From: Chroococcidiopsidaceae cyanobacterium CP_BM_ER_R8_30
GTDB lineage: Bacteria > Cyanobacteriota > Cyanobacteriia > Cyanobacteriales > Chroococcidiopsidaceae
NCBI GenBank assembly: GCA_019244235.1
Contig: JAFASY010000283.1
Span: 1 to 64,000 of the forward strand
Reading direction: 5' to 3'
Length of the DNA: 64,000 nt
Below are positions 1 through 9,944 of the stretch, piece after piece. The translations under genes and the position numbers were made by a program. The stretch's first letter is position 1; each line of letters opens with the position of its first letter. Below the pieces are notes generated by a model that had not been told where the DNA came from, ran no database searches, and worked only from the letters and a program-made list of their open reading frames with translations.

Positions 1-444
1 TTCACAACCTTGGTGCCAAATTTAGGTGTAGTGCGTAAACCGACTGGCGACGGCACCGTTTTTGCCGACATCCCAGGATTGATTGCTGGCGCTCACCAAG
101 GCGCAGGGCTAGGTCATGAATTCTTACGCCACATCGAGCGGACGCGAGTCCTTCTGCACCTGATTGATGCGAATAGTGATGACCCAATAGGCAATTACAA
201 AACAATTCAGCAGGAATTGCAAGCCTATGGGAGAGGTTTAGCAGAACGCCCCCAAATCCTGGCACTCAATAAGATTGATGCCGTTGATCTAGACAAGTCC
301 CAGATTTCAGTCTTAGTAACTCAGTTGAATCAAGTGAGCCAGGCTCCTGTTTTCCCCATCTCTGCTGTGACTCACGCTGGGCTAGAGCCTTTGTTGCAGC
401 AAGTTTGGACGATATTGGAGATGTTTGAACCCCAGAGGAGCTAG
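1..444 (+). CDS. obgE: GTPase Obg/CgtA, C-terminal part
   Basis: This is the C-terminal part of the ribosome-associated GTPase Obg, which acts in large-subunit assembly. The reading frame is open from base 1, so the Obg glycine-rich fold and the P-loop lie before the window. Visible are FTTLVPNLGVV (switch I region), the G3 motif DIPGLI, the G4 motif NKID and a G5-like SAVTHAG. The protein ends shortly after the G domain, as in short cyanobacterial Obg proteins without a long C-terminal extension. Family assignment is firm. Confidence 0.93.
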   Translation, partial: FTTLVPNLGVVRKPTGDGTVFADIPGLIAGAHQGAGLGHEFLRHIERTRVLLHLIDANSDDPIGNYKTIQQELQAYGRGLAERPQILALNKIDAVDLDKSQISVLVTQLNQVSQAPVFPISAVTHAGLEPLLQQVWTILEMFEPQRS

Positions 445-575
445 CGCTATGCGCGAGGGTTTCCGACGCCAGTTTTCTACGCTCCTGTTACCCTGCTACG
501 CGCTACGCGCATGCGTAGCGCATTCGTGAAACTGGCTCCTCCGCAGGCGACTAGCGTGCACGGAGAACACAGAGG
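445..575. repeat. Hairpin-forming intergenic repeat
   Basis: The stretch after obgE is dense in short inverted repeats. Bases 500-521 form a 9-bp stem (GCGCTACGC / GCGTAGCGC) with a GCAT loop. An outer pair, GCCAGTTTT near 468 and GAAACTGGC near 528, can enclose it. GCTACGCG- and GCTAGCGC-rich palindromes are a common class of dispersed intergenic repeat in cyanobacteria. No second copy was found in this window. Confidence 0.6.
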
Positions 576-591
576 GTACGGAGACTAAAGC

Positions 592-2031
592 TTATTTTCC
601 TGTTTTAGCGGCAACTGTAGGTTGGCTAAATTGTTGGTAAACGGCACGGGAGATTTGGCGAATTAACTCTTGAGCGCGACTATCGTTGTGAGAACGCTTA
701 ACAACTGCGACAGCAATGTAGCGCTTGCCGCTGGGCATATCAACCAAACCTACGTCTCCTACAAGTGTGCCAATGTCACCTGTTTTGTGGGCAATGGTCG
801 CTCCTGGTCCTAAACCAGGTGGGAGTAATGTATTAATTGTTGTGTGCCGCATAATATCTAGCAAGCGATCGCGAGATCTCAGCGATATCAATTCCCCTTT
901 ATTCACCGAAGCCATCAAATTTGCTAAATCTCTTGGACTTGTCGTGTTGGTTCCTGATAAATCTGGCAACCAGTTACGAATCTGAGTAGCCGTTAGTCCC
1001 CAACTCTGGAAGCGCTGATTTAGAGCAGCAGCCCCTCCCATCCGCGCAATCAGCATATTAGTTGCCGTATTGTCGCTGATCGTAATCATCTTAGTTAAAG
1101 TGTCCAAAGTGGTGAACTTTGTCCCAGGGGGCTTGTACTGCATCTCCCCAGAGCCTCCACCAATGAGTTTAGGCTCTACGCTTAGCATTTCGTCCAAGCG
1201 AATTTTCCCAGCATCTACATCTTGGAAAAAGGCAACGGCAATGGGAAACTTAATCATGCTGGCGGCAGAAAAGGTTGCGGAGCCATTTACCTCTACATAA
1301 GCGCCAGTATCGAGATCAACAAAAAAAACTCCAGGCACTAACCCCACATTTTTAGCCGCCAACTGCATCAGAGCAGTTTTCAATGGCTTAACTTCTTGAC
1401 TAAGCTTTAAGCCAGATGCGGGAGCTATCACTGAGTTGACTTGTTTAGGTCGCAGGTTTTGAACAGGAGCAGTGACAGAATCAGACACGAGGCGGCTGGC
1501 AGGATCGAAAATAGATAGTAGTGTCCCTGCAATCACACCAATACCAACTCCCAAGATCAGCAGTCGTAGACCATACACGACTGGCGTAAGCAGAGTTATC
1601 TGCCCATGATTTCTATATGCAGGTGGCACAGAGCGATTTAACTTTGAGGAAGTCCTTGGCGTTGCTCTCAAAGGCTCCCTCGGTCCCTTGTTCATTGACT
1701 TAGCAACTCTCTTTGGCTCTTTAAACGCAGGTACAGGCTGAATCAAATTTTTCCGACTGTTTGCCTCTGCTGTGGCTCCTGGCTTCCTAGAACGTCCTGA
1801 ACGGTGTTTGCCACTAGTCGTCCCTACTATGGGTTTACTCCGCAATGCCATTACAGTTTCAGAATCGGCTTCTTGGTGATTTAAGCGTTCACTTAAAGGC
1901 TGGAGCTTAGCTGGCTCCTGACTTCTCGGTTTTGGCTGGGGGCGACGCTGGGAAACTCGCCGACCTTCTTGCCGTGCTGAGAAATATTTCTCGTCAGACT
2001 CTGGCACCGATACTCCTTGCGGCACAATCAA
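592..2031 (-). CDS. Membrane-anchored class A beta-lactamase-fold serine hydrolase
   Basis: A 479-residue protein. Residues 1-145 are a basic, Pro/Arg/Ser-rich, probably disordered cytoplasmic part. One membrane segment spans about 150-175, and a periplasmic beta-lactamase-like domain follows from about 215. The nucleophile motif SMIK is at 258-261, SDN at 319-321 and HKTG at 415-418. Where true class A enzymes have the omega-loop Glu166 motif, this protein reads WLPDLS (354-359), with Leu in the Glu position and Ser in the Asn170 position. Deacylation by the usual route is therefore unlikely. A peptidoglycan-related or penicillin-binding hydrolase role is more plausible than resistance (inference). 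Confidence 0.8.
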   Translation of the reverse strand: MIVPQGVSVPESDEKYFSARQEGRRVSQRRPQPKPRSQEPAKLQPLSERLNHQEADSETVMALRSKPIVGTTSGKHRSGRSRKPGATAEANSRKNLIQPVPAFKEPKRVAKSMNKGPREPLRATPRTSSKLNRSVPPAYRNHGQITLLTPVVYGLRLLILGVGIGVIAGTLLSIFDPASRLVSDSVTAPVQNLRPKQVNSVIAPASGLKLSQEVKPLKTALMQLAAKNVGLVPGVFFVDLDTGAYVEVNGSATFSAASMIKFPIAVAFFQDVDAGKIRLDEMLSVEPKLIGGGSGEMQYKPPGTKFTTLDTLTKMITISDNTATNMLIARMGGAAALNQRFQSWGLTATQIRNWLPDLSGTNTTSPRDLANLMASVNKGELISLRSRDRLLDIMRHTTINTLLPPGLGPGATIAHKTGDIGTLVGDVGLVDMPSGKRYIAVAVVKRSHNDSRAQELIRQISRAVYQQFSQPTVAAKTGK

Positions 2032-2104
2032 CTCAGTTACAGAAGTTTATCTGATTTTCTGACAACTAGGCGGTATTTGGTCAGTAATGTGCATTAATTT
2101 CTGT

Positions 2105-2857
2105 TTATTCCATCGAATCAGTGTTCTTAAGTGCCCATTCTATCTGAGTCAAAATCCCTCGCAGCATTGCCACTTCCACAGTTTCTAGTTGAGTGCGATT
2201 GAATAGTTGTCGAAATTTTGCCATCCGGCTTGCTGCTGTATGCGGATAAAGGTAACCAATCTGAAGCAACAGAGATTCTAGTTGCTGGTAGTATGCTTCT
2301 AGCATGTCCAGTGGAGCAATATCCCTTGTTGATGCTGTTAGTTCAGTATTTGCAGATTTCTTATGGAGATTCACCGCTAAAGAGAGTTCATAACAGCAAA
2401 TTGCTACTGCTTGAGCTAGATTCAGCGATGGATAAACATGACTAGAGGGGATGCGGACGAAACGCTGGGCATAGTTCAATTCCTCGTTACTCAGCCCTCG
2501 ATATTCTGGACCAAAAATGAGAGCAGTATTTGTCTCTGGTGCAATCAACCAGGGTAGTGCCATGTGAGGATGCTCCATGACACCAGCTAAGGTACGATCG
2601 CGAGCTGTTGTGGCAATTGCCCGTTGACACCCCTGCAACGCAACAGGTAGCGTCTCGACTGTCATAGCGGCTTCCAGCACATCTACTGCATGCACTGCCA
2701 TCAGCTTCGCTTCCTCTGAGAGCGGATCGCACTGGGCATTCACCAACACCAGATGTTGCAAGCCAAAATTTTTCATCACCCGTGCGATCGCGCCCACATT
2801 CAGCGGCCCAGCTGGCTCCACTAGCACAATCCGCACTCCAGATAATGACTCCCACAT
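2105..2857 (-). CDS. trmJ: SpoU/TrmH-family RNA 2'-O-methyltransferase (TrmJ-like)
   Basis: A SPOUT-class methyltransferase of 250 residues. Motif 1 is near residues 9-35 ([20 protein letters not shown]). Motif 2 is [14 protein letters not shown], and the knot-forming motif 3 is [10 protein letters not shown]. This layout matches TrmJ, which methylates the ribose of tRNA position 32. Other SpoU rRNA methyltransferases share it, so the substrate is inferred. The gene is divergent from the DUF2256 gene, with only about 40 bases between the start codons. Confidence 0.8.
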   Translation of the reverse strand: MWESLSGVRIVLVEPAGPLNVGAIARVMKNFGLQHLVLVNAQCDPLSEEAKLMAVHAVDVLEAAMTVETLPVALQGCQRAIATTARDRTLAGVMEHPHMALPWLIAPETNTALIFGPEYRGLSNEELNYAQRFVRIPSSHVYPSLNLAQAVAICCYELSLAVNLHKKSANTELTASTRDIAPLDMLEAYYQQLESLLLQIGYLYPHTAASRMAKFRQLFNRTQLETVEVAMLRGILTQIEWALKNTDSME

Positions 2858-2899
2858 AACATCACCTGTAGCGAGAAGTTTTTAGAATTGGGAAGATTA

Positions 2900-3109
2900 A
2901 TGTATTGTCAACTTACCACCATGGGACGCGCTCGTGCTAAATCTGAACTGCCAACAAAAATTTGTCCAGTATGCCAACGCCCCTTCACTTGGCGCAAAAA
3001 ATGGGAAGATTGCTGGGATGAAGTGAAGTACTGTTCAGAACGCTGCCGACGGAGAAGAGGGCACGGGGAGGTGGGGAGATGGGGTGGTGGGGAGACAAGA
3101 GGGTTTTAA
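2900..3109 (+). CDS. DUF2256 zinc-ribbon small protein
   Basis: A small basic protein of about 69 residues. Its core has two Cys pairs ([10 protein letters not shown] and [12 protein letters not shown]) around a Trp-rich segment, typical of DUF2256. Function is unknown; a zinc ribbon is likely. I chose the ATG at 2900 because GGGAAG lies just before it. An ATG at 2921 would also give a normal family N-terminus. The last 16 residues (Gly/Trp/Arg-rich) are encoded by a purine-rich tract of the kind found between genes here, so the natural C-terminus may have been extended by repeat sequence. Confidence 0.75.
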   Translation: MYCQLTTMGRARAKSELPTKICPVCQRPFTWRKKWEDCWDEVKYCSERCRRRRGHGEVGRWGGGETRGF

Positions 3110-3141
3110 TTGCTGAGAACGTTAACAGGAGAAAGTATTAA

Positions 3142-4113
3142 GTGGTTTTAGATGGACGGGTGCAGCCAAAGCTGATTATTCATGGAGGGGCTGGCAGTTC
3201 GCTGAAAGGGAAAGGAGGAGTCGAGGTGGTGCGCCATTCACTCTTCAAAGTTGTTGAGGAGGTTTATGCATTTCTCCTATCTGGAGCTAGCGCTTTGGAT
3301 GCGGTGGTGCGGGGGTGCGAACTTTTGGAAGATGATCCTCGGTTTAATGCCGGAACTGGTTCGGTGCTGCAATCTGACGGTCAAATCCGTATGAGTGCGG
3401 CGTTGATGGATGGGGATCGCAGGCGCTTCAGCGGCGTGATTAATGTCTCGCGGGTACAACATCCGATTGATTTGGCTCAGACTTTACAAAATTCCCCTGA
3501 CCGAGTGTTATCTGATTACGGGGCGGCTGAATTGTTGCGAGAACTCCAGATTCCTAGCTACGATGCCTTGACTGACCTTCGGTTGCAAGAGTGGATTCAG
3601 GAGCGGCAGGAGAATTTTGTCAAAACAATGGCGGGAGTGGTAGCAGAACAAGAGCTAGTTGAGCCTAGCAACGCCAGACGTGGCACGATTGGTGTCGTAG
3701 CATTAGATGAGCAAGGACGACTGGCAGCTGGAACTTCAACGGGCGGCAAAGGGTTTGAGCGGATCGGTCGTGTGAGTGACTCTGCGATGCCTGCCGGAAA
3801 CTATGCAACTGCCCATGCTGCTGTCAGCTGCACAGGCATTGGAGAAGACATCATTGATGAGTGTCTTGCAGGGCGAATCGTCGTCCGCGTTACCGATGGA
3901 CTCCCTCTACTGGTTGCGATGAAACGCTCGTTTAGCGAAGCTCAAGAACACCAACGAGATTTCGGTGTGATCGCCATTGATGCCACAGGCGCGATTGCCT
4001 GGGGCAAAACCAGCGAAGTCCTCCTCGCCGCTTATCACGACGGTCAACAGATAGGTGACACTCTAGAAATGTCTGAAGAGCCTATTGTTCAGGGTTTGGG
4101 TGATGGGGGATGA
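3142..4113 (+). CDS. iaaA: Isoaspartyl peptidase / plant-type L-asparaginase
   Basis: An Ntn-hydrolase precursor of 323 residues that cleaves itself before a Thr. HGGAG is at 14-18. The cleavage site [10 protein letters not shown] places the catalytic nucleophile at Thr182. The substrate loop [18 protein letters not shown] follows. These enzymes remove isoaspartyl residues from dipeptides and hydrolyse asparagine. The start is GTG with AGGAGAAAG upstream. The 3' end overlaps the convergent glmU 3' end by 25 bases. Confidence 0.9.
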   Translation: MVLDGRVQPKLIIHGGAGSSLKGKGGVEVVRHSLFKVVEEVYAFLLSGASALDAVVRGCELLEDDPRFNAGTGSVLQSDGQIRMSAALMDGDRRRFSGVINVSRVQHPIDLAQTLQNSPDRVLSDYGAAELLRELQIPSYDALTDLRLQEWIQERQENFVKTMAGVVAEQELVEPSNARRGTIGVVALDEQGRLAAGTSTGGKGFERIGRVSDSAMPAGNYATAHAAVSCTGIGEDIIDECLAGRIVVRVTDGLPLLVAMKRSFSEAQEHQRDFGVIAIDATGAIAWGKTSEVLLAAYHDGQQIGDTLEMSEEPIVQGLGDGG

Positions 4114-5468
4114 AGCCGCCATCCTGGCTTAATCACCTGTCGGGCACGGGCAATCACCAAGCAATCATCTTGTACGTCTTCTGTCACTACAGAGCCCGCT
4201 GCCACTGTCACATCGGCTCCTAGTGTCACGGGTGCTACTAATGCACTATTAGCACCAACTTTTGTCCCATCACCAATTTCAGTAGAATGTTTATTCACAC
4301 CATCGTAATTGGCGGTGATAGTACCAGCTCCGATATTAACGCGATCGCCCAGCGTCGCATCGCCCAAGTAAGATAAATGAGCAACGTTAGTTCTGGCTCC
4401 CAGCTTGCTATTTTTCAGCTCCACAAAATTCCCCACGCGGCAGCCGGAACCTATCTGAAGTGGACCGCGTAGATGTGTATATGGACCGATCTGCACTCCG
4501 GCTTGGACTATGCTGTCTTTGACTACCGAATATAGCACTGTCACATTCTGGTCCAACTGGCTATTTTCGATTAAACTCCCTGGTCCAATGCGGCTTCCTG
4601 ACTGAATTACTGTGTTGCCCCGTAAATGGGTTTGCGGTTCAATAATCACATCTGGTTGCAACTGCACCGTATCATCAATCGTGATGCTATTAGGGTCAAT
4701 CAGAGTCACTCCCGCCGCCATCCACTCTAATTTCACTCGCTGCTGCAAAATCTCATATGCCGCTGCTAGTTGCTGTCGGTCATTAATACCCAGGATTTCT
4801 CGATTGTCGTCGACATCAACAGCCATCGCTGATGAGAGCTGACCTACGACATCTGTCAAATAATATTCCTGCTGGTCATTGTTTGCTGCTAAATGGGGCA
4901 GCACCTGTACCAAGTCAGACCACCGGAAGCAATAAACCCCAGCATTGATACGGCAATTTTGTTTTTGGGCAGTGGTGCAATCCCTGTCTTCCACAATTTG
5001 CGTAATCTTACCTTGACTGTCGCAGAACACCCGTCCATATCCCTGGGGATTAGGTATTTGGGCCGTCAGGAGCGTGGCGGCATTCTGATGCTCTTGGTGC
5101 TGCTGTAATAGACGTTGGATAGTTTCAGGACGTAGCAGAGGAACATCCCCATTTAATACCAGCAGATCTCCTGTAAAGCTTTTGAGGTAAGGGAGCAATT
5201 GCTGAACAGCATGACCTGTTCCCAGCTGTTCAGTCTGTTCAACAAACTCTAATGCTGGTAATGTGGCGGTGTCTGCCTTTGCGAGTGCTGCTTTTACTTG
5301 CTCAGCCTGATAACCAACAACTATCAAACATCGCGTTGGTGCAATCGACTTTAGACTCCAAAGCACTCGTTCAACTAACGAGCGCCCCCCTAACGAATGT
5401 AAAACCTTGGGCAGCGTCGATTTCATCCGCGTCCCGCGTCCTGCCGCTAGAATTGCTATTGCTACCAT
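4089..5468 (-). CDS. glmU: Bifunctional UDP-GlcNAc pyrophosphorylase / GlcN-1-P acetyltransferase
   Basis: A 459-residue GlmU. The N-terminal uridyltransferase has the nucleotide-binding signature [11 protein letters not shown] at residues 7-17. The acetyltransferase half is a left-handed beta-helix of hexapeptide repeats from about residue 255. It contains RGPLQIG, FVELKNS and [11 protein letters not shown]. It makes UDP-GlcNAc for peptidoglycan and lipopolysaccharide. Length and motifs are those of a full enzyme. It overlaps the convergent iaaA by 25 bases and lies 57 bases after the MnmC-like gene on the same strand. Confidence 0.95.
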   Translation of the reverse strand: MVAIAILAAGRGTRMKSTLPKVLHSLGGRSLVERVLWSLKSIAPTRCLIVVGYQAEQVKAALAKADTATLPALEFVEQTEQLGTGHAVQQLLPYLKSFTGDLLVLNGDVPLLRPETIQRLLQQHQEHQNAATLLTAQIPNPQGYGRVFCDSQGKITQIVEDRDCTTAQKQNCRINAGVYCFRWSDLVQVLPHLAANNDQQEYYLTDVVGQLSSAMAVDVDDNREILGINDRQQLAAAYEILQQRVKLEWMAAGVTLIDPNSITIDDTVQLQPDVIIEPQTHLRGNTVIQSGSRIGPGSLIENSQLDQNVTVLYSVVKDSIVQAGVQIGPYTHLRGPLQIGSGCRVGNFVELKNSKLGARTNVAHLSYLGDATLGDRVNIGAGTITANYDGVNKHSTEIGDGTKVGANSALVAPVTLGADVTVAAGSVVTEDVQDDCLVIARARQVIKPGWRLHPPSPKP

Positions 5469-5525
5469 ATTCCGCTTTTCGCGTATCAGCTATCAGCTAA
5501 AAGGATAAAGGATAAAGGCGCAACT

Positions 5526-6410
5526 TCAATTGTTCAATGGCGAATAATAACGCTTTCTCCAGTGCGAGGCTGGTTCCAGTTGACTAGCACGTTGCTCTTC
5601 CTGTCGCCGTTGCAATATGACAGTAGCGGAATCACATAGGTAGGGGTCGCGGTAAGGAATGGCAGCACGGGTGTGTAAATGCTCTTGTTCTTGTTGTGAT
5701 AGGGCTGGCAAGTCATAAGTCACCCAACTTGCCACTGTACCAGGCGATCGCCTCCCTACTGGTGGCGTCGAGCCAATCTGTAACCCAGTTGCTAACAGTG
5801 CTGTCCTGACGGCGGCGGCAGAGGAATAAGTCGCTATCCTCCCATCCCAGCATAAACACAGAGAAACCCGTTCCAGAAATTCCATCGTCCATAGTTGGGG
5901 ACAGTGAGGAGGTGAAAACGGATCTAAAAAAACTGCGTCTGCTAGGAAGCCAGATTGTTGTACTAGCCCAATTGTTACCCTCGCATCACCAATAAGTAAA
6001 GTCGCCTTAAGGCGATCTGTCCAAGCTTGGTGTTCCATTGCCAGCTTGCTAAAAATTGGGGTAGATTCACCCGCCCAGCTCAAGAATTGATGAGTGATCG
6101 CAGCTTGTGGCACAGCTGGGTTCAACTCTAAACCAACCACTTCTACCCAGCAGTTAGGGTTGATTGCCCAAATAGTTGTCAGAGCAGCCGCCGTATTGTA
6201 ACCAAGACCATAACAGATATCCAATATCCTCAAACTAGGTTTCTTTGCTACTTGAGCCAGAAGAGCGGGCTGCACAAACTTCAACAGCGCCTCCTCACGG
6301 GCCCCACGACTGCTATGAAATAATTCACCATAATCAGCCGAAAAAAAGGTGAACGAACCATCATCTGTCAATTGCGGCACAAAATCTTCAAAGTCTTTCA
6401 TTAACTCCAA
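5526..6410 (-). CDS. MnmC/MnmD-like SAM methyltransferase
   Basis: A 294-residue Rossmann methyltransferase of the Methyltransf_30 type. The segment DYGELFHSSRGAREEALLKF (26-45) and the SAM loop ILDICYGLGYNTAAAL (62-77) match the N-terminal half of MnmC, which methylates the wobble-uridine side chain of some tRNAs. The downstream FLDPFSPPHCPQLW is the family's DPFSP motif. The FAD oxidase half of enterobacterial MnmC is absent, as in stand-alone MnmD proteins. It probably shares a transcript with glmU. Confidence 0.8.
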   Translation of the reverse strand: MELMKDFEDFVPQLTDDGSFTFFSADYGELFHSSRGAREEALLKFVQPALLAQVAKKPSLRILDICYGLGYNTAAALTTIWAINPNCWVEVVGLELNPAVPQAAITHQFLSWAGESTPIFSKLAMEHQAWTDRLKATLLIGDARVTIGLVQQSGFLADAVFLDPFSPPHCPQLWTMEFLERVSLCLCWDGRIATYSSAAAVRTALLATGLQIGSTPPVGRRSPGTVASWVTYDLPALSQQEQEHLHTRAAIPYRDPYLCDSATVILQRRQEEQRASQLEPASHWRKRYYSPLNN

Positions 6411-6509
6411 CCAGAGTTAGCAATCTCAACATCACTGATAATTAGTACGATAATACTCAAATCAAACTCCTCCCACTCCCCCAGCTCAAGAATAGCTCTC
6501 TTACTCCCC

Positions 6510-7328
6510 ATGACCCAATCCCCCTACGTCTCCCCTAAGTGGTTATATGAACACCTTAATGACCCACAAGTGGCAATCGCGGACTGTCGCTTTTCTCTGG
6601 CAAATCCCGATTTAGGGCAACAGCAGTATTTACTTCAGCACATTCCCAAAGCTTTTTACCTGGATTTGAACCAGGATCTTTCCAGCCCAGTTGGCAAGCA
6701 TGGCGGACGTCACCCCTTACCGAACCCAGCCCAGTTGGCTGACAAACTATCCGCTAGTGATGTGGATTCCCAGACATTAGTTGTTGCTTACGACGATTCA
6801 CGCTTTGCCTTTGCTGCTCGTTTATGGTGGCTACTGCGCTATCTAGGACATGACAGAGTCGCTGTACTCAATGGTGGCTTTGCGGCTTGGCTACAGGCAG
6901 GGTATCCGACTACAGATGCTGTTGAAACGTCACACAAGGAAACTCTGTTTGTGCCACAACCTCAACAGTCATGGATTGTAGACATTGAGGCAGTGAAAAC
7001 TCGCAAAGATCTGCCGGGAGTAGCGCTCGTTGATTCCCGAGAGAGCGATCGCTACCGAGGTGAACGAGAACCAATTGATCCAGTTGCTGGTCACATTCCT
7101 GGTGCTGTTAACTACCCTTGGCAAGAAGTCTCTAATGCACAAGGATATTTGCTAGCTGAAACTGAGCAACGCCGACGATGGGAAGAACTGCAGCCAGCAG
7201 AAGAGATTTTGGTTTACTGCGGTTCCGGAGTCACCGCCTGCGTCAATCTACTATCTTTGGAAATGGCTGGAATTTACACTGGCAAGCTATATGCTGGTAG
7301 CTGGAGTGATTGGTGTTCCTATACGTAA
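6510..7328 (+). CDS. sseA: Tandem-rhodanese sulfurtransferase
   Basis: A 272-residue protein with two rhodanese domains, about 1-130 and 150-272. The C-terminal domain carries the active-site loop YCGSGVTA with catalytic Cys237. The matching loop in the N-terminal domain (AYDDSRFAFA) has no Cys, so that half is structural, as is usual. A CGSGVTA loop is closer to 3-mercaptopyruvate sulfurtransferases than to thiosulfate-specific rhodaneses, but substrate cannot be settled from sequence. It starts about 100 bases from the divergent MnmC-like gene. Confidence 0.88.
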   Translation: MTQSPYVSPKWLYEHLNDPQVAIADCRFSLANPDLGQQQYLLQHIPKAFYLDLNQDLSSPVGKHGGRHPLPNPAQLADKLSASDVDSQTLVVAYDDSRFAFAARLWWLLRYLGHDRVAVLNGGFAAWLQAGYPTTDAVETSHKETLFVPQPQQSWIVDIEAVKTRKDLPGVALVDSRESDRYRGEREPIDPVAGHIPGAVNYPWQEVSNAQGYLLAETEQRRRWEELQPAEEILVYCGSGVTACVNLLSLEMAGIYTGKLYAGSWSDWCSYT

Positions 7329-7612
7329 CCGTAAAGGGGTCAAGTGCCCACACCCCGTTCTTGGTCAATCTGTCTATTTTATTGTTAGATTTGAATCATC
7401 GGGCTTGTATTCCAGTGCTATCCCGCTCAAGAGCTACTATTTAAGGATAGTTTTATTGACGACTATATAGTTTCATAGAATAAGGAGAATTCTTTAAAAA
7501 TCTTACTAGACTGACATATTATGCCAAGTTTAGCAAAATAGTGCGGTCATTATTATTGCTATAATCAGTGATTCGACTTATATCTTTACTCAAATTTTAG
7601 GTCTAAGTTTCT

Positions 7613-8134
7613 ATGCCTTTCTTAATGAACCGTCTGTCTATTTTTGTAGACGGAAACAATATGTTCTATGCTCAACAAAAAAATGGCTGGTTTTTCGATC
7701 CTAGGCGAGTTTTGGAATATTTTAAAAAAGAACAGCTAGATACTGTACTAATTAATGCTTTCTGGTACACCGGATTAAAAGATCCCCAGGATCAGCGAGG
7801 ATTTCGAGATGCACTGATTAGTCTAGGATATACAGTTCGATACAAGATTCTAAAAGAATATTATGATGATACTTCTGGTCGCTACTCGCAAAAGGCAAAT
7901 TTAGATATTGAAATTGTGGTAGACATGTTTAATACAGTAGAACAATACGACCGGGTTGTTTTATTTAGTGGCGATGGCGATTTTGAGCGAGCAATCGAAT
8001 TATTACGCTCAAAAAATACTCATATTACAGTAGTATCTACAGAAGGGATGATTGCTCGCGAGTTACGAAATGCGACTGATAGATACATTGATTTAAATGA
8101 TATTCGCGAACACATTGAAAAAGTGGACTATTAG
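7613..8134 (+). CDS. NYN-domain protein, LabA/DUF88 family
   Basis: A 173-residue single NYN (PIN-like) nuclease domain. The acidic start IFVDGNNMFYAQ is at 10-21. LFSGDGDFERAIELL and a C-terminal VVSTEGM...LRNATDRYIDL complete the family pattern. Members include cyanobacterial LabA, which affects circadian output; most others are proposed RNases. An ATG at 7625 (MNRLSIF) is an alternative start. The 284 bases upstream hold no other gene, and base composition there is AT-rich. Confidence 0.82.
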   Translation: MPFLMNRLSIFVDGNNMFYAQQKNGWFFDPRRVLEYFKKEQLDTVLINAFWYTGLKDPQDQRGFRDALISLGYTVRYKILKEYYDDTSGRYSQKANLDIEIVVDMFNTVEQYDRVVLFSGDGDFERAIELLRSKNTHITVVSTEGMIARELRNATDRYIDLNDIREHIEKVDY

Positions 8135-8194
8135 TACGTCCTAGTAAAATCAAAGAAAAGTTGTCAAAACAAGCAAAAATCTGGATTTAGATGT

Positions 8195-9811
8195 ATGGAG
8201 ACTCAATCAAAAGATCGAATCATTATTCTGGATACGACTTTACGCGATGGAGAGCAGTGCCCTGGAGCTACATTAAATGTGGACGAAAAACTGCTGATTG
8301 CACGGCAACTGGCGCGTTTAGGTGTGGATGTAATTGAAGCAGGGTTTGCTTTCGCTAGCCCAGGAGATTTTGAGGCAGTAGAGAGAATTGCGCAAACAGT
8401 GGGCACAGAGGATGGTCCCACAATCTGTAGCTTGGCAAGAGCAATCCGAGAAGATATTCAAGCAGCAGCGAGAGCGATAAAACCAGCTGCTCATGCTAGG
8501 ATTCACACATTTATTTCGACTTCAGACATTCATCTGGAATACCAGCTCAAGAAAACAAGAGCTGAGGTGCTAGCGATCGCAGAAGAAATGGTTGCCTATG
8601 CCAAATCTTTCATAGAGGATGTAGAATTTTCTCCCATGGATGCTGCTCGCACTGATCCGGAGTACCTATACCAAGTCTTAGAGCGAGCAATCGCTGCTGG
8701 GGCTACAACAATCAATATTCCCGACACAGTCGGTTACACGACTCCTAGCGAATTTGGGGCGCTGATTCAAGGCATTAAAGCCAACGTCCCCAATATCAAC
8801 TCCTGCGTAATTTCGGTTCACGGTCATAACGATTTGGGCTTAGCTGTAGCTAACTTTTTAGAAGCCGTCAAACATGGAGCCCGACAACTGGAATGTACCA
8901 TTAATGGGATTGGAGAGCGGGCAGGTAACGCAGCGCTTGAAGAACTTGTCATGGCTCTACATGTACGCAGACAATACTTCAATCCTTATCTGGGGCGTCC
9001 AGTTGATTCTGAGGAACCCCTGACTAAAATTGACACCCGCCAAATTTATAAAACTTCCCGGTTGGTTTCCAACTTAACAGGGATGCTAGTACAGCCAAAT
9101 AAGGCAATAGTAGGGGCGAACGCTTTTGCCCATGAGTCTGGCATTCATCAAGATGGCATTCTTAAGAACAAGCTGACATATGAGATTATGGATGCTCAGT
9201 CAATCGGGTTAACAGATAATCAGATTGTTCTTGGCAAACACTCTGGTCGCAATGCCTTTCGGACTAGGCTGAAAGAATTGGGCTTTGAACTATCAGAAAC
9301 CGAGTTGAATAAAGCATTTCTCAAGTTTAAAGACCAGGCAGATAAAAAGAAAGAGATTTCGGATTGGGACTTAGAAGCGATCGCCAACGACGAAATCCAG
9401 CAAGCCCCAGAGCTATTTCGCCTAGAGTTAGTACAAGTTTCCTGTGGCAGTGGTGCCCGTCCTACCGCCACCGTCACCCTCCGCACCCCAAGCGGTGAAG
9501 AGTTAACTGATGCCGCAATCGGCACAGGACCAGTAGACGCGGTATACAAAGCAATTAATCGGGTAGTCAATGTGCCAAACCAACTCATTGAATTCTCCGT
9601 CCAATCTGTAACAGCGGGAATCGATGCCCTTGGAGAAGTCACTATCCGCCTACGGTATCAAGAGCGAGTCTTTTCTGGGCACGCAGCTAACACAGACATC
9701 ATCGTTGCCTCAGCCCAAGCCTACATCAACGCCCTTAACCGCCTGTATGCTGCATTGCCAGCGAGCGAAGGACCACGAGAGCAAGTGATTGCAGAAGGAG
9801 TAAGCAAGTAG
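8195..9811 (+). CDS. leuA: 2-isopropylmalate synthase
   Basis: This enzyme commits 2-oxoisovalerate and acetyl-CoA to leucine synthesis. At 538 residues it has a full TIM-barrel with [10 protein letters not shown] near the N-terminus, the metal-binding [10 protein letters not shown] and [11 protein letters not shown]-terminal LeuA regulatory domain (about 400-538) binds leucine for feedback inhibition. No leader peptide or T-box-like element is visible in the short upstream gap. Assignment over homocitrate or citramalate synthase rests on length and the full regulatory domain. Confidence 0.93.
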   Translation: METQSKDRIIILDTTLRDGEQCPGATLNVDEKLLIARQLARLGVDVIEAGFAFASPGDFEAVERIAQTVGTEDGPTICSLARAIREDIQAAARAIKPAAHARIHTFISTSDIHLEYQLKKTRAEVLAIAEEMVAYAKSFIEDVEFSPMDAARTDPEYLYQVLERAIAAGATTINIPDTVGYTTPSEFGALIQGIKANVPNINSCVISVHGHNDLGLAVANFLEAVKHGARQLECTINGIGERAGNAALEELVMALHVRRQYFNPYLGRPVDSEEPLTKIDTRQIYKTSRLVSNLTGMLVQPNKAIVGANAFAHESGIHQDGILKNKLTYEIMDAQSIGLTDNQIVLGKHSGRNAFRTRLKELGFELSETELNKAFLKFKDQADKKKEISDWDLEAIANDEIQQAPELFRLELVQVSCGSGARPTATVTLRTPSGEELTDAAIGTGPVDAVYKAINRVVNVPNQLIEFSVQSVTAGIDALGEVTIRLRYQERVFSGHAANTDIIVASAQAYINALNRLYAALPASEGPREQVIAEGVSK

Positions 9812-9829
9812 CAGCACAACCCACCTCTC

Positions 9830-9905
9830 TCTTCTATATTATATCTTCCCCCTCTGCGTCCTCCGCGCCTCCGCGGTTCAAATCTTCTTGAGATAAAGGA
9901 AACGC
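9830..9905. repeat. CTCTGCGTCCTCCGCG-type intergenic repeat
   Basis: Between leuA and the next gene lies CCCTCTGCGTCCTCCGCG followed by CCTCCGCGGTTC. Very similar strings are widespread between genes in cyanobacterial genomes (established pattern). Only one copy was recognised in this window. It carries no ORF and no clear terminator. Confidence 0.5.
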
Positions 9906-9944
9906 AGGGGAATTCCTCTACGCCCCACAAAATCCATCAATAGC

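Noticed and set aside
592-2031. Antibiotic-resistance beta-lactamase
   Set aside because: The essential omega-loop Glu is absent and the protein is membrane-anchored with a long cytoplasmic tail, so resistance is not supported.
7340-7362. Terminator after the rhodanese gene
   Set aside because: GGGGT...ACCCC can pair, but the loop is long for the stem and no T-run follows.
9220-9642. 140-residue minus-strand ORF inside leuA
   Set aside because: Shadow of a conserved coding frame; no ribosome site or motif.
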